A stretch of 64,000 nucleotides of DNA from Macrococcus sp. 19Msa1099 (GTDB lineage Bacteria; Bacillota; Bacilli; Staphylococcales; Staphylococcaceae): positions 1,674,001-1,738,000 of the forward strand of contig CP079955.1 in assembly GCA_019357535.2 (NCBI GenBank). Reading direction: 5' to 3'. The translations under genes and the position numbers were made by a program. Positions 9,988-18,726 of this stretch are shown here, piece after piece. The notes beneath the pieces are model-generated. The model saw only the letters and a list, made by a program, of their open reading frames with translations. It searched no databases and was not told the DNA's origin. The stretch's first letter is position 1, and each line of letters opens with the position of its first letter.

Positions 9988-10782
9988 CTATGATTCAATT
10001 TTTTTACTGACTTTTTTATTAATATTAATTTCATCCTTCAAGATCGTAAATAAATAATCAAACCACGTATAGAGCATAACAAGTTCAAAAATAAAAATAA
10101 CTTGTGAAGGCAGATTAAAAAATGCATTTGTGCCAAACACCGTAGATTCCTGTACTCCATTGATCACAAAGTTGAATGGGTTGAGTTTCAGTATATTCAT
10201 CAGTAAGTCTGGCAAGTTTCCTGGAACCCAGAGAATCGGCGACGTGATAAGAATAATAAGCAGGAGCAATACAATCATCGATTTTATATTACGGGTTAAA
10301 TGACCTCCTAGTGCGACTATAGTACAGATAGGCATCAGTAAAATAATGGTCATCAGTACAAAGTAAAGAATACAAAATATATTTGTCGTTAATTCAATTT
10401 TATTTCCTAATGCAACAAGCTGCAGTACGATATAAGAAATTATGAATATAAAAATAAAATTCATGATTTGTACTGTAATAAGCACATAACTCGGTAGATT
10501 CGTTATATTAAGTACATAGCCTCTCGTATGTAGAATCTTCATCGCATAATAAATCGAGCAACCGATACACATAAACATTAAATAACCACTGACCTGCCAT
10601 ATTTTTGTGATACGTTCTAACGGAAGACTCTCCGTAACATTCATATAGAAGAAAGTTGCAGCTATTACAAAAATATTTAAGGCAAGCCAGGATAAATAGA
10701 GCTTCTGGTTATAATAAAATTCAAGCAACGCATTTTTTAATGTGTGCGGAATATATTTTATTGAAAGATAAATTTCATTCAT
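9988..10782 (-). CDS. TagG-like ABC-2 family permease
   Basis: 264 aa from the ATG at 10782 (MNEIYLSIKYIP), with a TAGGTG site; the frame continues upstream into the neighbour but that start has no site. Six hydrophobic segments can be seen between residues ~30 and 250, and the last ends YTWFDYLFTILKDEININ. The start is 8 bp after the stop of the TagH-like ATPase, so the two form an operon and probably one transporter. TagGH export wall teichoic acid, but identity here is weak and the substrate could be another glycopolymer. Confidence 0.6.
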   Translation of the reverse strand: MNEIYLSIKYIPHTLKNALLEFYYNQKLYLSWLALNIFVIAATFFYMNVTESLPLERITKIWQVSGYLMFMCIGCSIYYAMKILHTRGYVLNITNLPSYVLITVQIMNFIFIFIISYIVLQLVALGNKIELTTNIFCILYFVLMTIILLMPICTIVALGGHLTRNIKSMIVLLLLIILITSPILWVPGNLPDLLMNILKLNPFNFVINGVQESTVFGTNAFFNLPSQVIFIFELVMLYTWFDYLFTILKDEININKKVSKKIES

Positions 10783-10790
10783 GTAAACAC

Positions 10791-12320
10791 CTACATCTGT
10801 ATAATCAGCCATTCGCCTTTGCTGAAGTCAGCAATAGCGTAGCCATCATCTAATTTAATAATCCATTGTTCTGTACTAATATTGAATTTCTGTCTCAGCT
10901 TTTCTTCATTGACTATCGGAAAACTAATGCCATTCATAATATCGTAGTCATTAAAGTGAAGATAGATTTCATTTTTAGTGAGTTTAATTTTAAATCGATC
11001 GTTGGTTTCAGGGTACAGTTCTTTATTGATAACACTATGATGCTTCCCGAGGTAGCCATTGAAGAATTCCCTGAAGTTCGAATAGTTGTCATACATATAA
11101 TCTTCAAGCTCACTTATTGTATACTCATCATACAGTGCTGCCGGATTAATATATATAATGTCCTGCTGCTTAACTTCCATAGTCCTCTTCTGATAATCCA
11201 CTTTATATGTTTCATCACCAATACTAGAAATCGTCATAGTATTACCAGCTGGTAATTTCACCTTTTGTCCGCCTTGAAGTTCGGTCGGTTTATTCGTAAC
11301 ACCAATTGCATACTTTTCACGAAATTCATCCACAGTTTTCTCTACAATCCCTTTTTCATCAGCTGCAACTTCTGTTTTCTTCATACCGATGTCATTGATC
11401 ATCAATAGGAACATCATTGCAATACCTGCGATTAACATCAATGTCGATATTAATGTACGCTGTAGTTTTTCATCAAAGATTGCGCCGCCATACTTTTTTA
11501 TACGACTTAACCGTTCATCTTTGTCGTGATTAAGGCTACGTGACATACGCATCTGAAGATCAAACAATTCACGCTCTTCATCTGTACGGCAACTATAATA
11601 ATCACTTACATAAGATTGATATAAGGGCAGCACTTCATCAGGAGCCCCCGATTGCTTTACTTGCCCATGACTCATCCATGTAATGTAGTTTGCACGTGTT
11701 CGAATCAATTCCATATTTGAATCAATCAGCACGATAGCACGTCTTTCTTTCTTAAACATATCGATGACCATATGAAACTTCTTCTTAAAGTCCCTATCCA
11801 TATACTGATAAAGTTCATCAAAGATAATCACATCGGGCTTTATAAAATATGCAAGGCTTACGAGCAGCTTCGTACGTTCTTCTATCGTTAATTGCTGGAT
11901 CGAACACTTCTCCTTGCCACCAAGCTCAGCAAAGTCGAGCACATGTTTACGCTTTTCATTGTATGATTGAAGCGGCATATTGTACGTAAGGAAAACGGAC
12001 TCGATCAGTTGTCTGACTGAAGTACTGCCTTCAAATATATGATTATGACTTGCAAGAAATGTTAAATATTCATTCTTAACACGACCACTGTTAGGTTCAA
12101 CAACTTTAGCCATAAGTTTTCCGATAATGGATTTACCAGAATTCGGTAAGCCGACTAAAGCAAGTATTTCCCCGCGATAGAGATGAATTGTTACATCCTT
12201 AACTTCAACAACATGGTTCTTTGATTCAGGCAGCATCAAATCTCTGAACTTCTGAAAACCACTGACTTGTCTGAAATACTTTGTAACATTAAGCAACCTC
12301 ACCAAAATTTCACTCGTCAT
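10791..12320 (-). CDS. TagH-like ABC ATPase with extracytoplasmic C-terminal domain, degenerate motifs
   Basis: 509 aa. The N-terminal ~260 residues resemble TagH ATPases (LLNVTKYFRQ..., then GLPNSGKSIIG as Walker A and VIIFDELYQYMD as Walker B). The signature motif is replaced by QLTIEERTKL, and the H-loop His is absent (LIDSNMEL where TagH has VSHN). One transmembrane helix lies near residues 300-320 (TLMLIAGIAMMFLLMI), followed by ~185 residues predicted outside the cell. This resembles the long B. subtilis TagH rather than the short staphylococcal form. ATPase activity is doubtful or unusual. A GGAGATTG site precedes the ATG. Confidence 0.62.
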   Translation of the reverse strand: MTSEILVRLLNVTKYFRQVSGFQKFRDLMLPESKNHVVEVKDVTIHLYRGEILALVGLPNSGKSIIGKLMAKVVEPNSGRVKNEYLTFLASHNHIFEGSTSVRQLIESVFLTYNMPLQSYNEKRKHVLDFAELGGKEKCSIQQLTIEERTKLLVSLAYFIKPDVIIFDELYQYMDRDFKKKFHMVIDMFKKERRAIVLIDSNMELIRTRANYITWMSHGQVKQSGAPDEVLPLYQSYVSDYYSCRTDEERELFDLQMRMSRSLNHDKDERLSRIKKYGGAIFDEKLQRTLISTLMLIAGIAMMFLLMINDIGMKKTEVAADEKGIVEKTVDEFREKYAIGVTNKPTELQGGQKVKLPAGNTMTISSIGDETYKVDYQKRTMEVKQQDIIYINPAALYDEYTISELEDYMYDNYSNFREFFNGYLGKHHSVINKELYPETNDRFKIKLTKNEIYLHFNDYDIMNGISFPIVNEEKLRQKFNISTEQWIIKLDDGYAIADFSKGEWLIIQM

Positions 12321-12332
12321 CTTTCAATCTCC

Positions 12333-12647
12333 TTATAATTGTAGCAATGCAAGCGGGATACCTTCTTCATCAAGTGTTCCACCCAGTCTGAACCCCCAGG
12401 CAAACACACCTTTAACGCGGTCTACCTTAAAGTATTCCGGCTCGTTTCCTACGAGCGCATATACCTTGCCAGGCTGTACTTTCTGTGCATCGACTAAATA
12501 GCTTTCTGCAATAAGTGCTTTACGCATCCATACTTCGTATTCATTCACAATACCCATCATTTCAGCTTTACGTGCTTGCTCTCTGTAATCTGCTGTAATC
12601 TGTTGTAACTCATGCGGCGTCATTTCAATCAATTTCTTCTCTTCCAC
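12333..12647 (-). CDS. yfhH: YfhH family protein (DUF1811)
   Basis: 104 aa. It resembles B. subtilis YfhH: MTxxxLxx near the start, then ARKAEMMGIVNEYEVWMRKALIAESYL, and GVFAWGFRL towards the end. The chosen GTG start gives the EEKKLIEMTP prefix that other members have; an ATG eight codons later is the alternative. The gene overlaps the recX stop by 23 bp, which implies translational coupling. Function is unknown, possibly an SH3-like fold. Confidence 0.75.
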   Translation of the reverse strand: MEEKKLIEMTPHELQQITADYREQARKAEMMGIVNEYEVWMRKALIAESYLVDAQKVQPGKVYALVGNEPEYFKVDRVKGVFAWGFRLGGTLDEEGIPLALLQL

Positions 12648-13437
12648 TTAATCCACTATCCTTTATCTTTGTCATAATATCATCATACTGAAATCCTTTT
12701 TGCATTAAACTTTGAATAATTTTCTGATTAAGCATGAAACCTTCATGTTTTCTTGCGAGTCTGGTCACCGTTTTTTCGAATGCTTTATCTAATGCCAGGT
12801 CACTTGTCTCAAGTTTAACATTTTTCATCACATCATTTGCAATATCCAAATTATACCCTTTTTGAATAAGAGTTTGAATAATTTTCTGTTCAATCATTTT
12901 AGCGGATTGTTTCTTTTCATATTTTCTCATAACTTTCTGTGCAATCTTATCGATACGCTCTGAAGTGATCAGACCTTCAAACTGTACATTATATTTATCT
13001 ATAATCGCTTGTTCAACGCCGAGCTGCTTTAAGTTTTGCACGAATATTGCAGGACCTTTATCTGTTGTGTTCAGCAATGTATTCATATAACTCTTCGCAT
13101 AATCATCATGGTCGATATACTTATTTTCTTTACAATACTGAATGACCCGCTCGATTACTTCACTACGCACTTCATCGCCTGCGAGATAATTTCTCACTTC
13201 TGATTCTGTGCGTTTCTTATATGATAAATAGTTTAAAGCATTGTTAATCGCAACTCGGTAACCATCATATTCACCGATATTACGTAGATCTTCATCTGAT
13301 AATATGAGATCTTTCCTCAAATTAAAATAGACATACGTCGCTGCATCAATACCGGCAAAGAAATTGCCGTTTATGTATAGGTTAAATCTATCCTTGTTAT
13401 GTTTTTGAACTTCAATCTTCGTAATCTTATGTTCCAT
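12625..13437 (-). CDS. recX: Regulatory protein RecX
   Basis: 270 aa from the second of two adjacent ATGs (MEHKITKIEVQ), which has better spacing to the GGAGG site. Three-helix RecX repeats are visible: LNYLSYKKRTESEVRNYL, YIDHDDYAKSYMNTLLNTTDKGP, and later Q-K-G-[YF] repeats (LIQKGYNLD, LMQKGFQYDD). RecX binds RecA filaments and inhibits recombinase and coprotease activity. Length fits the long staphylococcal form with extra repeats. yfhH follows in an overlapping arrangement. Confidence 0.9.
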   Translation of the reverse strand: MEHKITKIEVQKHNKDRFNLYINGNFFAGIDAATYVYFNLRKDLILSDEDLRNIGEYDGYRVAINNALNYLSYKKRTESEVRNYLAGDEVRSEVIERVIQYCKENKYIDHDDYAKSYMNTLLNTTDKGPAIFVQNLKQLGVEQAIIDKYNVQFEGLITSERIDKIAQKVMRKYEKKQSAKMIEQKIIQTLIQKGYNLDIANDVMKNVKLETSDLALDKAFEKTVTRLARKHEGFMLNQKIIQSLMQKGFQYDDIMTKIKDSGLSGREEID

Positions 13438-13471
13438 CATAACCCTCCATCATACCGCCCTCAAAAATAAA

Positions 13472-13496
13472 AAATACGAGACAGTATCTCGTATTT
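13472..13496 (-). terminator. Terminator after sgtB
   Basis: A 10-bp stem AAATACGAGA/TCTCGTATTT with a 5-base loop is followed on the minus strand by a T-rich tract. It lies between sgtB and recX. Confidence 0.65.
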
Positions 13497-13503
13497 CATT
13501 ATA

Positions 13504-14211
13504 TTATAAACCCGTTAATGCTTCATTATATTGCATTTCAGTTATTACATTCTGCTCTAACATTTTATTTAACGTGAACTCTGTTCTGGATTTGAGCGCT
13601 GCATCATTGTGGTAATCATCGATCTGATAAATAGACGGTGCATTAATTGCACTTGCAAGCAGCGCACTTTGCAGAACGGTTACTGGTGGATAGTACGCAT
13701 TACTCACATGTGTACTCCTATTAAAATAATAATTTGCAGCATCTTCAGCTGAGTACAGATTATCACCAAAGTAAATCGTATTTAAATAATAACTTAATAT
13801 CTGATCCTTTGAATAATTGTTCTCAATGCGTTTAGCTACTACCACTTCTTTAATCTTTCTGGAAATCGATTTCTCATTGTTAAAGAAATAGGTCTTCGCC
13901 AACTGCTGTGTAATCGTACTGCCACCTTGAGATGCTTCACCATTTTTCAATGAGACAACTATTGCACGCGTCGTACCTAACCAGTCTACGCCAGTATGTT
14001 TGTAAAATCTTTTGTCTTCTAATGCGACAAATGCACCCGTTAAATGTTTTGGCATATTATTTGCCGCAACGAACGTCTGTTTTTGTTCAATTGATTGCAG
14101 ATCATCAATATTAACACGATAGCCCTGAAATATATTAAAGCCAATATAAAATGTTAATAATAAAAACGGAATAAATAAAATGGATAAACATCCACAACCT
14201 TTTCTTTTCAT
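13504..14211 (-). CDS. sgtB: Monofunctional peptidoglycan glycosyltransferase
   Basis: 235 aa. A short basic cytoplasmic start (MKRKGCGC) is followed by one transmembrane helix (about residues 8-29). The GT51 domain shows ALEDKRFYKHTGVDW with catalytic Glu65, GGSTITQQLAKTYF and KIKEVVVAKRIE. It polymerises lipid II into glycan chains at the outer face of the membrane and has no transpeptidase domain. The sgtB-recX-yfhH order is typical of staphylococci. Confidence 0.92.
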   Translation of the reverse strand: MKRKGCGCLSILFIPFLLLTFYIGFNIFQGYRVNIDDLQSIEQKQTFVAANNMPKHLTGAFVALEDKRFYKHTGVDWLGTTRAIVVSLKNGEASQGGSTITQQLAKTYFFNNEKSISRKIKEVVVAKRIENNYSKDQILSYYLNTIYFGDNLYSAEDAANYYFNRSTHVSNAYYPPVTVLQSALLASAINAPSIYQIDDYHNDAALKSRTEFTLNKMLEQNVITEMQYNEALTGL

Positions 14212-14369
14212 GCAGTCACCTCTTAGTCAATATCATATCATCACGCATATTGAATAGGAATTATTATTGATAAATAGAGGTTAAAATCAATCTTAAGACC
14301 GAGAAAGGATATCTCCTGAGTGTTAATCTTCGATTAAAAACTGTAAAATAGGTCTGATAATCGTAACAA

Positions 14370-14396
14370 AAAAGGCATCTCTAACGAGATACCTTT
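14370..14396 (-). terminator. Terminator after the PfpI gene
   Basis: Stem AAAGG-C-ATCTC/GAGAT-A-CCTTT with loop TAAC and one mismatch, then T-rich on the minus strand (ACAAAAAA on plus). Confidence 0.65.
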
Positions 14397-14407
14397 TAAT
14401 AATGCCA

Positions 14408-14923
14408 TTATTTAAGTAAATTTAATGATTCTCTATTGAAGTCCTCTAAATCATCAGGTGTACGAGATGTTACGATATTAGAATCCACAACTACTGATTC
14501 ATCTACAACTGTAGCCCCTGCATTTTCGAGGTCTTTACGCACTGATAAGAAACTTGTTAATTTCTTACCTTTTAATAAATCTGTATCGATTAATAATTGC
14601 GGTCCATGACAGATAGCAAATACAGGTTTTTCAGCTTGAACGAAATGTTTCGTAAATTCACCGAAACGACCTTGCTCATCTCCACGTAACATATCAGGTG
14701 AGAAGCCACCAGGGATAAGTAACGCATCGAAGTCTTCAGGTTTTACATCGCTGATTGCTTTGTCGACTTGAACTTCTGTATCTTCAGATTTACCTTTTAC
14801 AATACCTGTTTCCTTACCGATTACAGTAATTTCATGTCCTTCGTTCTTAAGGGCCTCAACCGGGCTCGTATATTCTACGTCTTCAAATAAATTATCTAGT
14901 ACTACTGCGATTTTCTTACTCAT
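14408..14923 (-). CDS. DJ-1/PfpI family protein (putative protease/glyoxalase type 1)
   Basis: 171 aa from the ATG at 14923 ([10 protein letters not shown]), with an AGGAGGAG site; the longer open frame has no better start. The nucleophile elbow AICHGPQLL carries Cys105-His106, with the conserved acidic residue near Glu14 ([10 protein letters not shown]). PfpI/YraA-type proteins are annotated as intracellular proteases, and some act as deglycases or glyoxalases. Length matches the S. aureus 171-aa homologue as recalled. Confidence 0.85.
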   Translation of the reverse strand: MSKKIAVVLDNLFEDVEYTSPVEALKNEGHEITVIGKETGIVKGKSEDTEVQVDKAISDVKPEDFDALLIPGGFSPDMLRGDEQGRFGEFTKHFVQAEKPVFAICHGPQLLIDTDLLKGKKLTSFLSVRKDLENAGATVVDESVVVDSNIVTSRTPDDLEDFNRESLNLLK

Positions 14924-15013
14924 AAGATAAACTCCTCCTAAAATCGTTATAGTATTGTTTACCCCACTTTGAAATGATAAAACATCCACATTGAATTATT
15001 ACGAATGTATTTA

Positions 15014-16393
15014 TTATTTCCCTAGTTTTCTTTTACGTGTAAGCTTCACTACCGCTTCCACTTGCGCTGTTTGGGGGAACATATCTACTGGCTGAATATA
15101 CTCCACCTGAAATGCTTTCGTTAAATGCGCTAAGTCTTTCGCCAATGTCGAAGGATTACAGCTCGTATAGACGAATGTCTTCGGTTTGATTTCATTGATT
15201 AATTTAATCGTTTCTTCAGATAATCCTGTTCTTGGTGGATCCACTGTTATTACATCTGGATAGAAGCCTTCTTCAATCCATTCATTTAATTTCTCTGATG
15301 CATCGCCAACTTCAAACTTACAGTTATCTGCACCATTTAATGTAGCATTATATATTGCATTCACGATACCATCTTCATTCGTATCCATACCGCGTACTTC
15401 ACCTGCATTATCCGCTAGCCATATACCAATCGTACCTGTTCCACAGAATGCGTCTACTACATGCTCCTTACCTGTAAGTGCTGCTGCATCGCGTACTTCA
15501 TTATAAAGTACAACAGTCTGTCTCGGATTAAGCTGGAAGAAGCTTTCCGCTGATAAGTCATAAATATGATCTTGTAGTTGTTCACGAATTGTTTCCTCAC
15601 CCGCGATAACGATTGTTTCATCACCCATAACAATAGATGTTTTCTCCGTGTTAATGTTTAATGCAACACTTTTCACGCCAGCTAGACGCATCACACGTTC
15701 TGCTAATAGATCTTGTTTTTTTAGGTGTCTTGTATTTGTGACGAACACAACTTGAATTTCACCTGTTGCAAGTGCCACACGGGTAACGATATGGCGCACA
15801 CCTTTTTCGCGCATCGGATTCTTACAAGCATCGATATTAAGCTCGCTCATAATCTTCTTCACTTCATTCGTCGTATGCATTGTACGGTTATCCTGCACGA
15901 TACATTCATGCAGATCAATTAACGTATTAGAATGCTCTTTATATAACCCCGCACGCACTTTACGTCCGGTCTTTTCTACAGGGAATTGATTTTTGTTTCT
16001 ATACGTATAAGGATTATGCATACCTTTAACATCTTTAATTTTGTCGAGCTTCACGTGCGGTGCATATTTTGTCAGCGCATCTTCAACAATTTGTTTCTTA
16101 TACTTTAACTGTCCACGATAAGAAAGATGCTGTAGTTGACACCCTCCACATAAATCGAATACATTACATTTCGGTTTTACACGTTCATTTGATTTTTCAC
16201 GAATCTTAACCATCTTTGCCTGCAAGTATTTCGGGTTAATATCTGTTACTTGTGCGACGATGACTTCTCCAGGCAATGCCCCTTTTACAAAAGTAATCTT
16301 GCGTTTAAAATAACCAATACCTTCTCCGTTGATACCGAGTCTCTTAATTGTTAAAGGAAACTGCTGACCGACTTTTACTTGTATATCTGTCAT
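15014..16393 (-). CDS. RlmD-family 23S rRNA (uracil-5-)-methyltransferase paralogue with Fe-S motif
   Basis: 459 aa. An N-terminal TRAM domain is followed by the iron-sulfur motif CNVFDLCGGCQLQ (Cys76, Cys82, Cys85; a fourth Cys in LHECIVQD). The SAM-binding motif is VVDAFCGTGTIGI, and the catalytic region is VDPPRTGLS and VYTSCNPSTL. It methylates a specific uridine of 23S rRNA at C5. A second copy at 45008-46378 lacks the Fe-S cysteines. The protein ends VDMFPQTAQVEAVVKL, the region that serves as integration target in the other copy. It follows the 52-aa SE1561 gene by 11 bp. Confidence 0.88.
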   Translation of the reverse strand: MTDIQVKVGQQFPLTIKRLGINGEGIGYFKRKITFVKGALPGEVIVAQVTDINPKYLQAKMVKIREKSNERVKPKCNVFDLCGGCQLQHLSYRGQLKYKKQIVEDALTKYAPHVKLDKIKDVKGMHNPYTYRNKNQFPVEKTGRKVRAGLYKEHSNTLIDLHECIVQDNRTMHTTNEVKKIMSELNIDACKNPMREKGVRHIVTRVALATGEIQVVFVTNTRHLKKQDLLAERVMRLAGVKSVALNINTEKTSIVMGDETIVIAGEETIREQLQDHIYDLSAESFFQLNPRQTVVLYNEVRDAAALTGKEHVVDAFCGTGTIGIWLADNAGEVRGMDTNEDGIVNAIYNATLNGADNCKFEVGDASEKLNEWIEEGFYPDVITVDPPRTGLSEETIKLINEIKPKTFVYTSCNPSTLAKDLAHLTKAFQVEYIQPVDMFPQTAQVEAVVKLTRKRKLGK

Positions 16394-16404
16394 ATATAAT
16401 CTCC

Positions 16405-16563
16405 TTAATGTTTAATTGATTTTACTTTCTGTTCTAACTGATCAAGCAACGCTAACCATTCATCAATATCATGGATGTCTGTTGTTTCAGGATTTACCGA
16501 ATCAATCGTCTCCATAAAATCATTTAATTTTACTTTAATTTCTTCTAAAGAATCTTTAGTCAT
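16405..16563 (-). CDS. SE1561-family small protein
   Basis: 52 aa, MTKDSLEEIKVKLNDFMETI to the end LDQLEQKVKSIKH. A clear AAGGAGC site lies eight bases before the ATG. The protein is acidic and helical. Staphylococci carry a similar short family (SE1561) beside this methyltransferase; function is unknown. The gene ends 11 bp before the methyltransferase start, and the ribosome site of the latter overlaps its stop, so the pair is probably an operon. Confidence 0.72.
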   Translation of the reverse strand: MTKDSLEEIKVKLNDFMETIDSVNPETTDIHDIDEWLALLDQLEQKVKSIKH

Positions 16564-16694
16564 AATGTGCTCCTTTTTATTCTATGAATGTATTCATTAT
16601 GTAACAGATTTCTTAAACTTTCAATGTATTTATTGACAACACTCCTTACACGTTCATAATAGTAAACGGACAATAAATGGAAAGAAGGCAAATT

Positions 16695-17822
16695 ATGATC
16701 GCTTTAAAAGATAAAATTTCAATTCACAACGATCCATGGGAAGCATACAAGGAAGTGGAGAAATTTGGTGAGACGAAGTTATCTAATATAGAATTTACGA
16801 CGACAACACTATGTAATATGCGTTGTGCACATTGTGCTGTCGGTTATACATTGCAACTCAAGGATCCAGATACAATTGATATGACGACGATACTTAAACG
16901 TTTAGATGAAGTAGAACACTTATCAACATTAAGCATCACAGGCGGAGAACCGATGTTCTCTAAAAAATCGATTAAAGAAACGGTAACGCCTATACTTGAA
17001 TATGCTAAGTCACGTGGTATCTATACACAGATGAACTCAAACTTAACGATAAACTACGACCGTTATGAACCACTAATAGATTTAATAGATGTGATGCATA
17101 TTTCTCATAACTGGGGAACGATCGATGAATTTGCGGAAGTCGGTTTTCACGTGATGGATAAGAAACCACCACTTAAAGCACGCTATAAATTATATGAACA
17201 AATTGTAGAGAACGCACGACGCTTATCTGAGGCAGGAATGTTTGTCTCAGCAGAAACAATGCTCAATAAAAGCACGTTACCTCACCTAGAGAAGATTCAT
17301 AAGGAAATCGTCAACGATATGAAATGTGCGCGTCACGAAGTACATCCGATGTATCCATCAGACTTTGCAAGTGATTTGAATGTGCTAACAATAGAAGAAA
17401 CGAAAACTGCAATCAGACAATTACTATCATTCAGAGATGAGGATACATGGATGTTATTTGGTACGTTACCGATATTACCATGTTCTATGAATGCAGATGA
17501 CTTATCATTTTTAGATGAGGTCCATAGTGCAAAGAACGTTACAGTTCGTAATGATCCAGATGGACGTTCACGACTGAATGTCAATGTATTTACTGGAGAT
17601 GTGATCGTTACAGACTTTGGAGATGAAACAGGCACAATCGAGAATATTATTGATACACCACTCCAGGATGTATACGATAAGTGGAAGCAGAGTGCTCTCA
17701 ATCAGACGATTAACTGTCACTGCCCGAAAGTGAAATGTCTCGGTCCGAATCTACTCGTGAAGAACATGTATTATCCAGATGTCGACTTTAAAGTAAACGA
17801 AAAACGCATGAATAATAAATAA
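16695..17822 (+). CDS. YfkAB-type radical SAM protein
   Basis: 375 aa from the ATG at 16695, preceded by GAAGG; an ATG six codons earlier is possible. The radical SAM cluster motif C-x3-C-x2-C is TTLCNMRCAHC (Cys40, Cys44, Cys47), followed by the SITGGEPMF glycine motif. Near the end is CHCPKVKC, the CxCxxxxC motif that defines the YfkAB subfamily and may bind a second cluster. The enzyme would cleave SAM to a 5'-deoxyadenosyl radical; its substrate is unknown. It stands alone on the plus strand, with a terminator and the 41-bp repeat locus downstream. Confidence 0.88.
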   Translation: MIALKDKISIHNDPWEAYKEVEKFGETKLSNIEFTTTTLCNMRCAHCAVGYTLQLKDPDTIDMTTILKRLDEVEHLSTLSITGGEPMFSKKSIKETVTPILEYAKSRGIYTQMNSNLTINYDRYEPLIDLIDVMHISHNWGTIDEFAEVGFHVMDKKPPLKARYKLYEQIVENARRLSEAGMFVSAETMLNKSTLPHLEKIHKEIVNDMKCARHEVHPMYPSDFASDLNVLTIEETKTAIRQLLSFRDEDTWMLFGTLPILPCSMNADDLSFLDEVHSAKNVTVRNDPDGRSRLNVNVFTGDVIVTDFGDETGTIENIIDTPLQDVYDKWKQSALNQTINCHCPKVKCLGPNLLVKNMYYPDVDFKVNEKRMNNK

Positions 17823-17827
17823 AAAAT

Positions 17828-17862
17828 ATCACGCGAGGCTATAACTGCCTTACGTGATTTTT
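17828..17862 (+). terminator. Terminator after the YfkAB gene
   Basis: Outer stem ATCACG/CGTGAT and inner stem AGGC/GCCT are followed by TTTTTT. Confidence 0.65.
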
Positions 17863-17880
17863 TGTTGAGCTTGTTTTGAT

Positions 17881-18110
17881 GAGTGTCCATTTGGCGGACA
17901 CTCGTGATGTTATTTCTGCGCGAGTGTCACTTTTTTGGACACTCAGCCTTATTTTTATGCGCGAGTGTCACTTTTTTGGACGCTCAGCCTTATTTTTATG
18001 CGCGAGTGTCACTTTTTTGGACACCCAGCCTTATTTTTATACGCGAGTGTCACTTTTTTGGACACTCAGCCTTATTTTTATACGCGAGTGCCACTTTTTT
18101 AGACACTCAC
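17881..18110. repeat. 41-bp tandem hairpin repeat, locus 1
   Basis: Six units start at 17881, 17922, 17963, 18004, 18045 and 18086; the first is diverged and the last is cut short at about 25 bp. Each unit carries GAGTGTC, nine bases, GACACTC (a 7-bp stem), then an AT-rich spacer CAGCCTTATTTTTAT and GCGC or ACGC. Some units have single changes in one arm. The array fills the gap between the convergent YfkAB and thioesterase genes. Because 41 is not a multiple of three, all plus frames stay open by chance; I do not regard them as genes. Locus 2 has the same period. Confidence 0.9.
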
Positions 18111-18116
18111 TCCATA

Positions 18117-18635
18117 CTATATCGTCAAATTATTCGAGAAAAACTGATGCAGATCCTTACTCTTACTTCGACGTTCTTTACGTACTTTTGCACGTTCTTT
18201 CCCGGTTTCATTCAGCCATACCTGGTCTTCAGTCTCAGCTATAACTTCTGGCACCATAACCGGCTGATTATGCTCATCCAATGCAACAAACGTTAAGAAA
18301 CTGATCGCCGCCAGATGCTTTCTTTGTTCCAATATATTTTCAGCAACTATTTTCACACAAACTTCTAATGAAGATGTCCCGGTATAGGTCACAAGTGCAA
18401 CCATTGACACAATTTCTCCAGGTCTTATCGGCTGCAGAAAATCTACAGAATCTGTACTTGCAGTGACGACGGATCTTCCACAATGTCTCGTTGCTGCAAT
18501 GCTCGCCACGTCATCAATCATCGCCATCAGCTTTCCACCAAACAATGTATTATGATGATTCGTATCCGATGGGAAGATCTGCTGTGTTTTCACAGTTCTT
18601 GATGCACTCATTGATTTTTTTGATCGTTCGCTCAT
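18117..18635 (-). CDS. Acyl-CoA thioesterase (hotdog fold, YkhA/YciA type)
   Basis: 172 aa from the ATG at 18635 (MSERSKKSMS), with a GGGGA site; an earlier ATG at 18665 has none. The hotdog domain shows IFPSDTNHHNTLFGGKLMAMID (residues about 22-42), with the conserved Asn-His and Gly-Gly, then DFLQPIRPGEIVSMVA. It hydrolyses acyl-CoA thioesters in the cytoplasm; chain-length preference is unknown. Its stop codon lies seven bases from the 41-bp repeat array. Confidence 0.85.
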   Translation of the reverse strand: MSERSKKSMSASRTVKTQQIFPSDTNHHNTLFGGKLMAMIDDVASIAATRHCGRSVVTASTDSVDFLQPIRPGEIVSMVALVTYTGTSSLEVCVKIVAENILEQRKHLAAISFLTFVALDEHNQPVMVPEVIAETEDQVWLNETGKERAKVRKERRSKSKDLHQFFSNNLTI

Positions 18636-18687
18636 ATTTATTCCCCAATCATATATAGTTGACAATATTATATCAAAAAAAAAGAAA

Positions 18688-18716
18688 GAGGATGCGGATT
18701 CTTAATCCGTATCCTC
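18688..18716 (-). terminator. Terminator after the 57-aa membrane protein gene
   Basis: A 12-bp imperfect stem GAGGATGCGGAT/ATCCGTATCCTC is followed on the minus strand by a long T tract (A-run at 18675-18687 on plus). Confidence 0.75.
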
Positions 18717-18726
18717 TCAATTATTA

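Noticed and set aside
15014-16393. The rlmD paralogue at 15 kb as a second integration site
   Set aside because: It carries the same FPQT-coding motif, but both flanks are normal core genes and no duplicated end or mobile gene is present.
17881-18110. CRISPR array
   Set aside because: Period is 41 bp, but the whole unit is repeated; there are no unique spacers and no cas genes in the window.
17876-18296. Two long overlapping plus-strand open frames with repeats such as ECHFFGHSALFL
   Set aside because: They are produced by the 41-bp repeat, which has no stop in any plus frame and shifts frame at each unit. No ribosome site, and they run antisense into the thioesterase gene.
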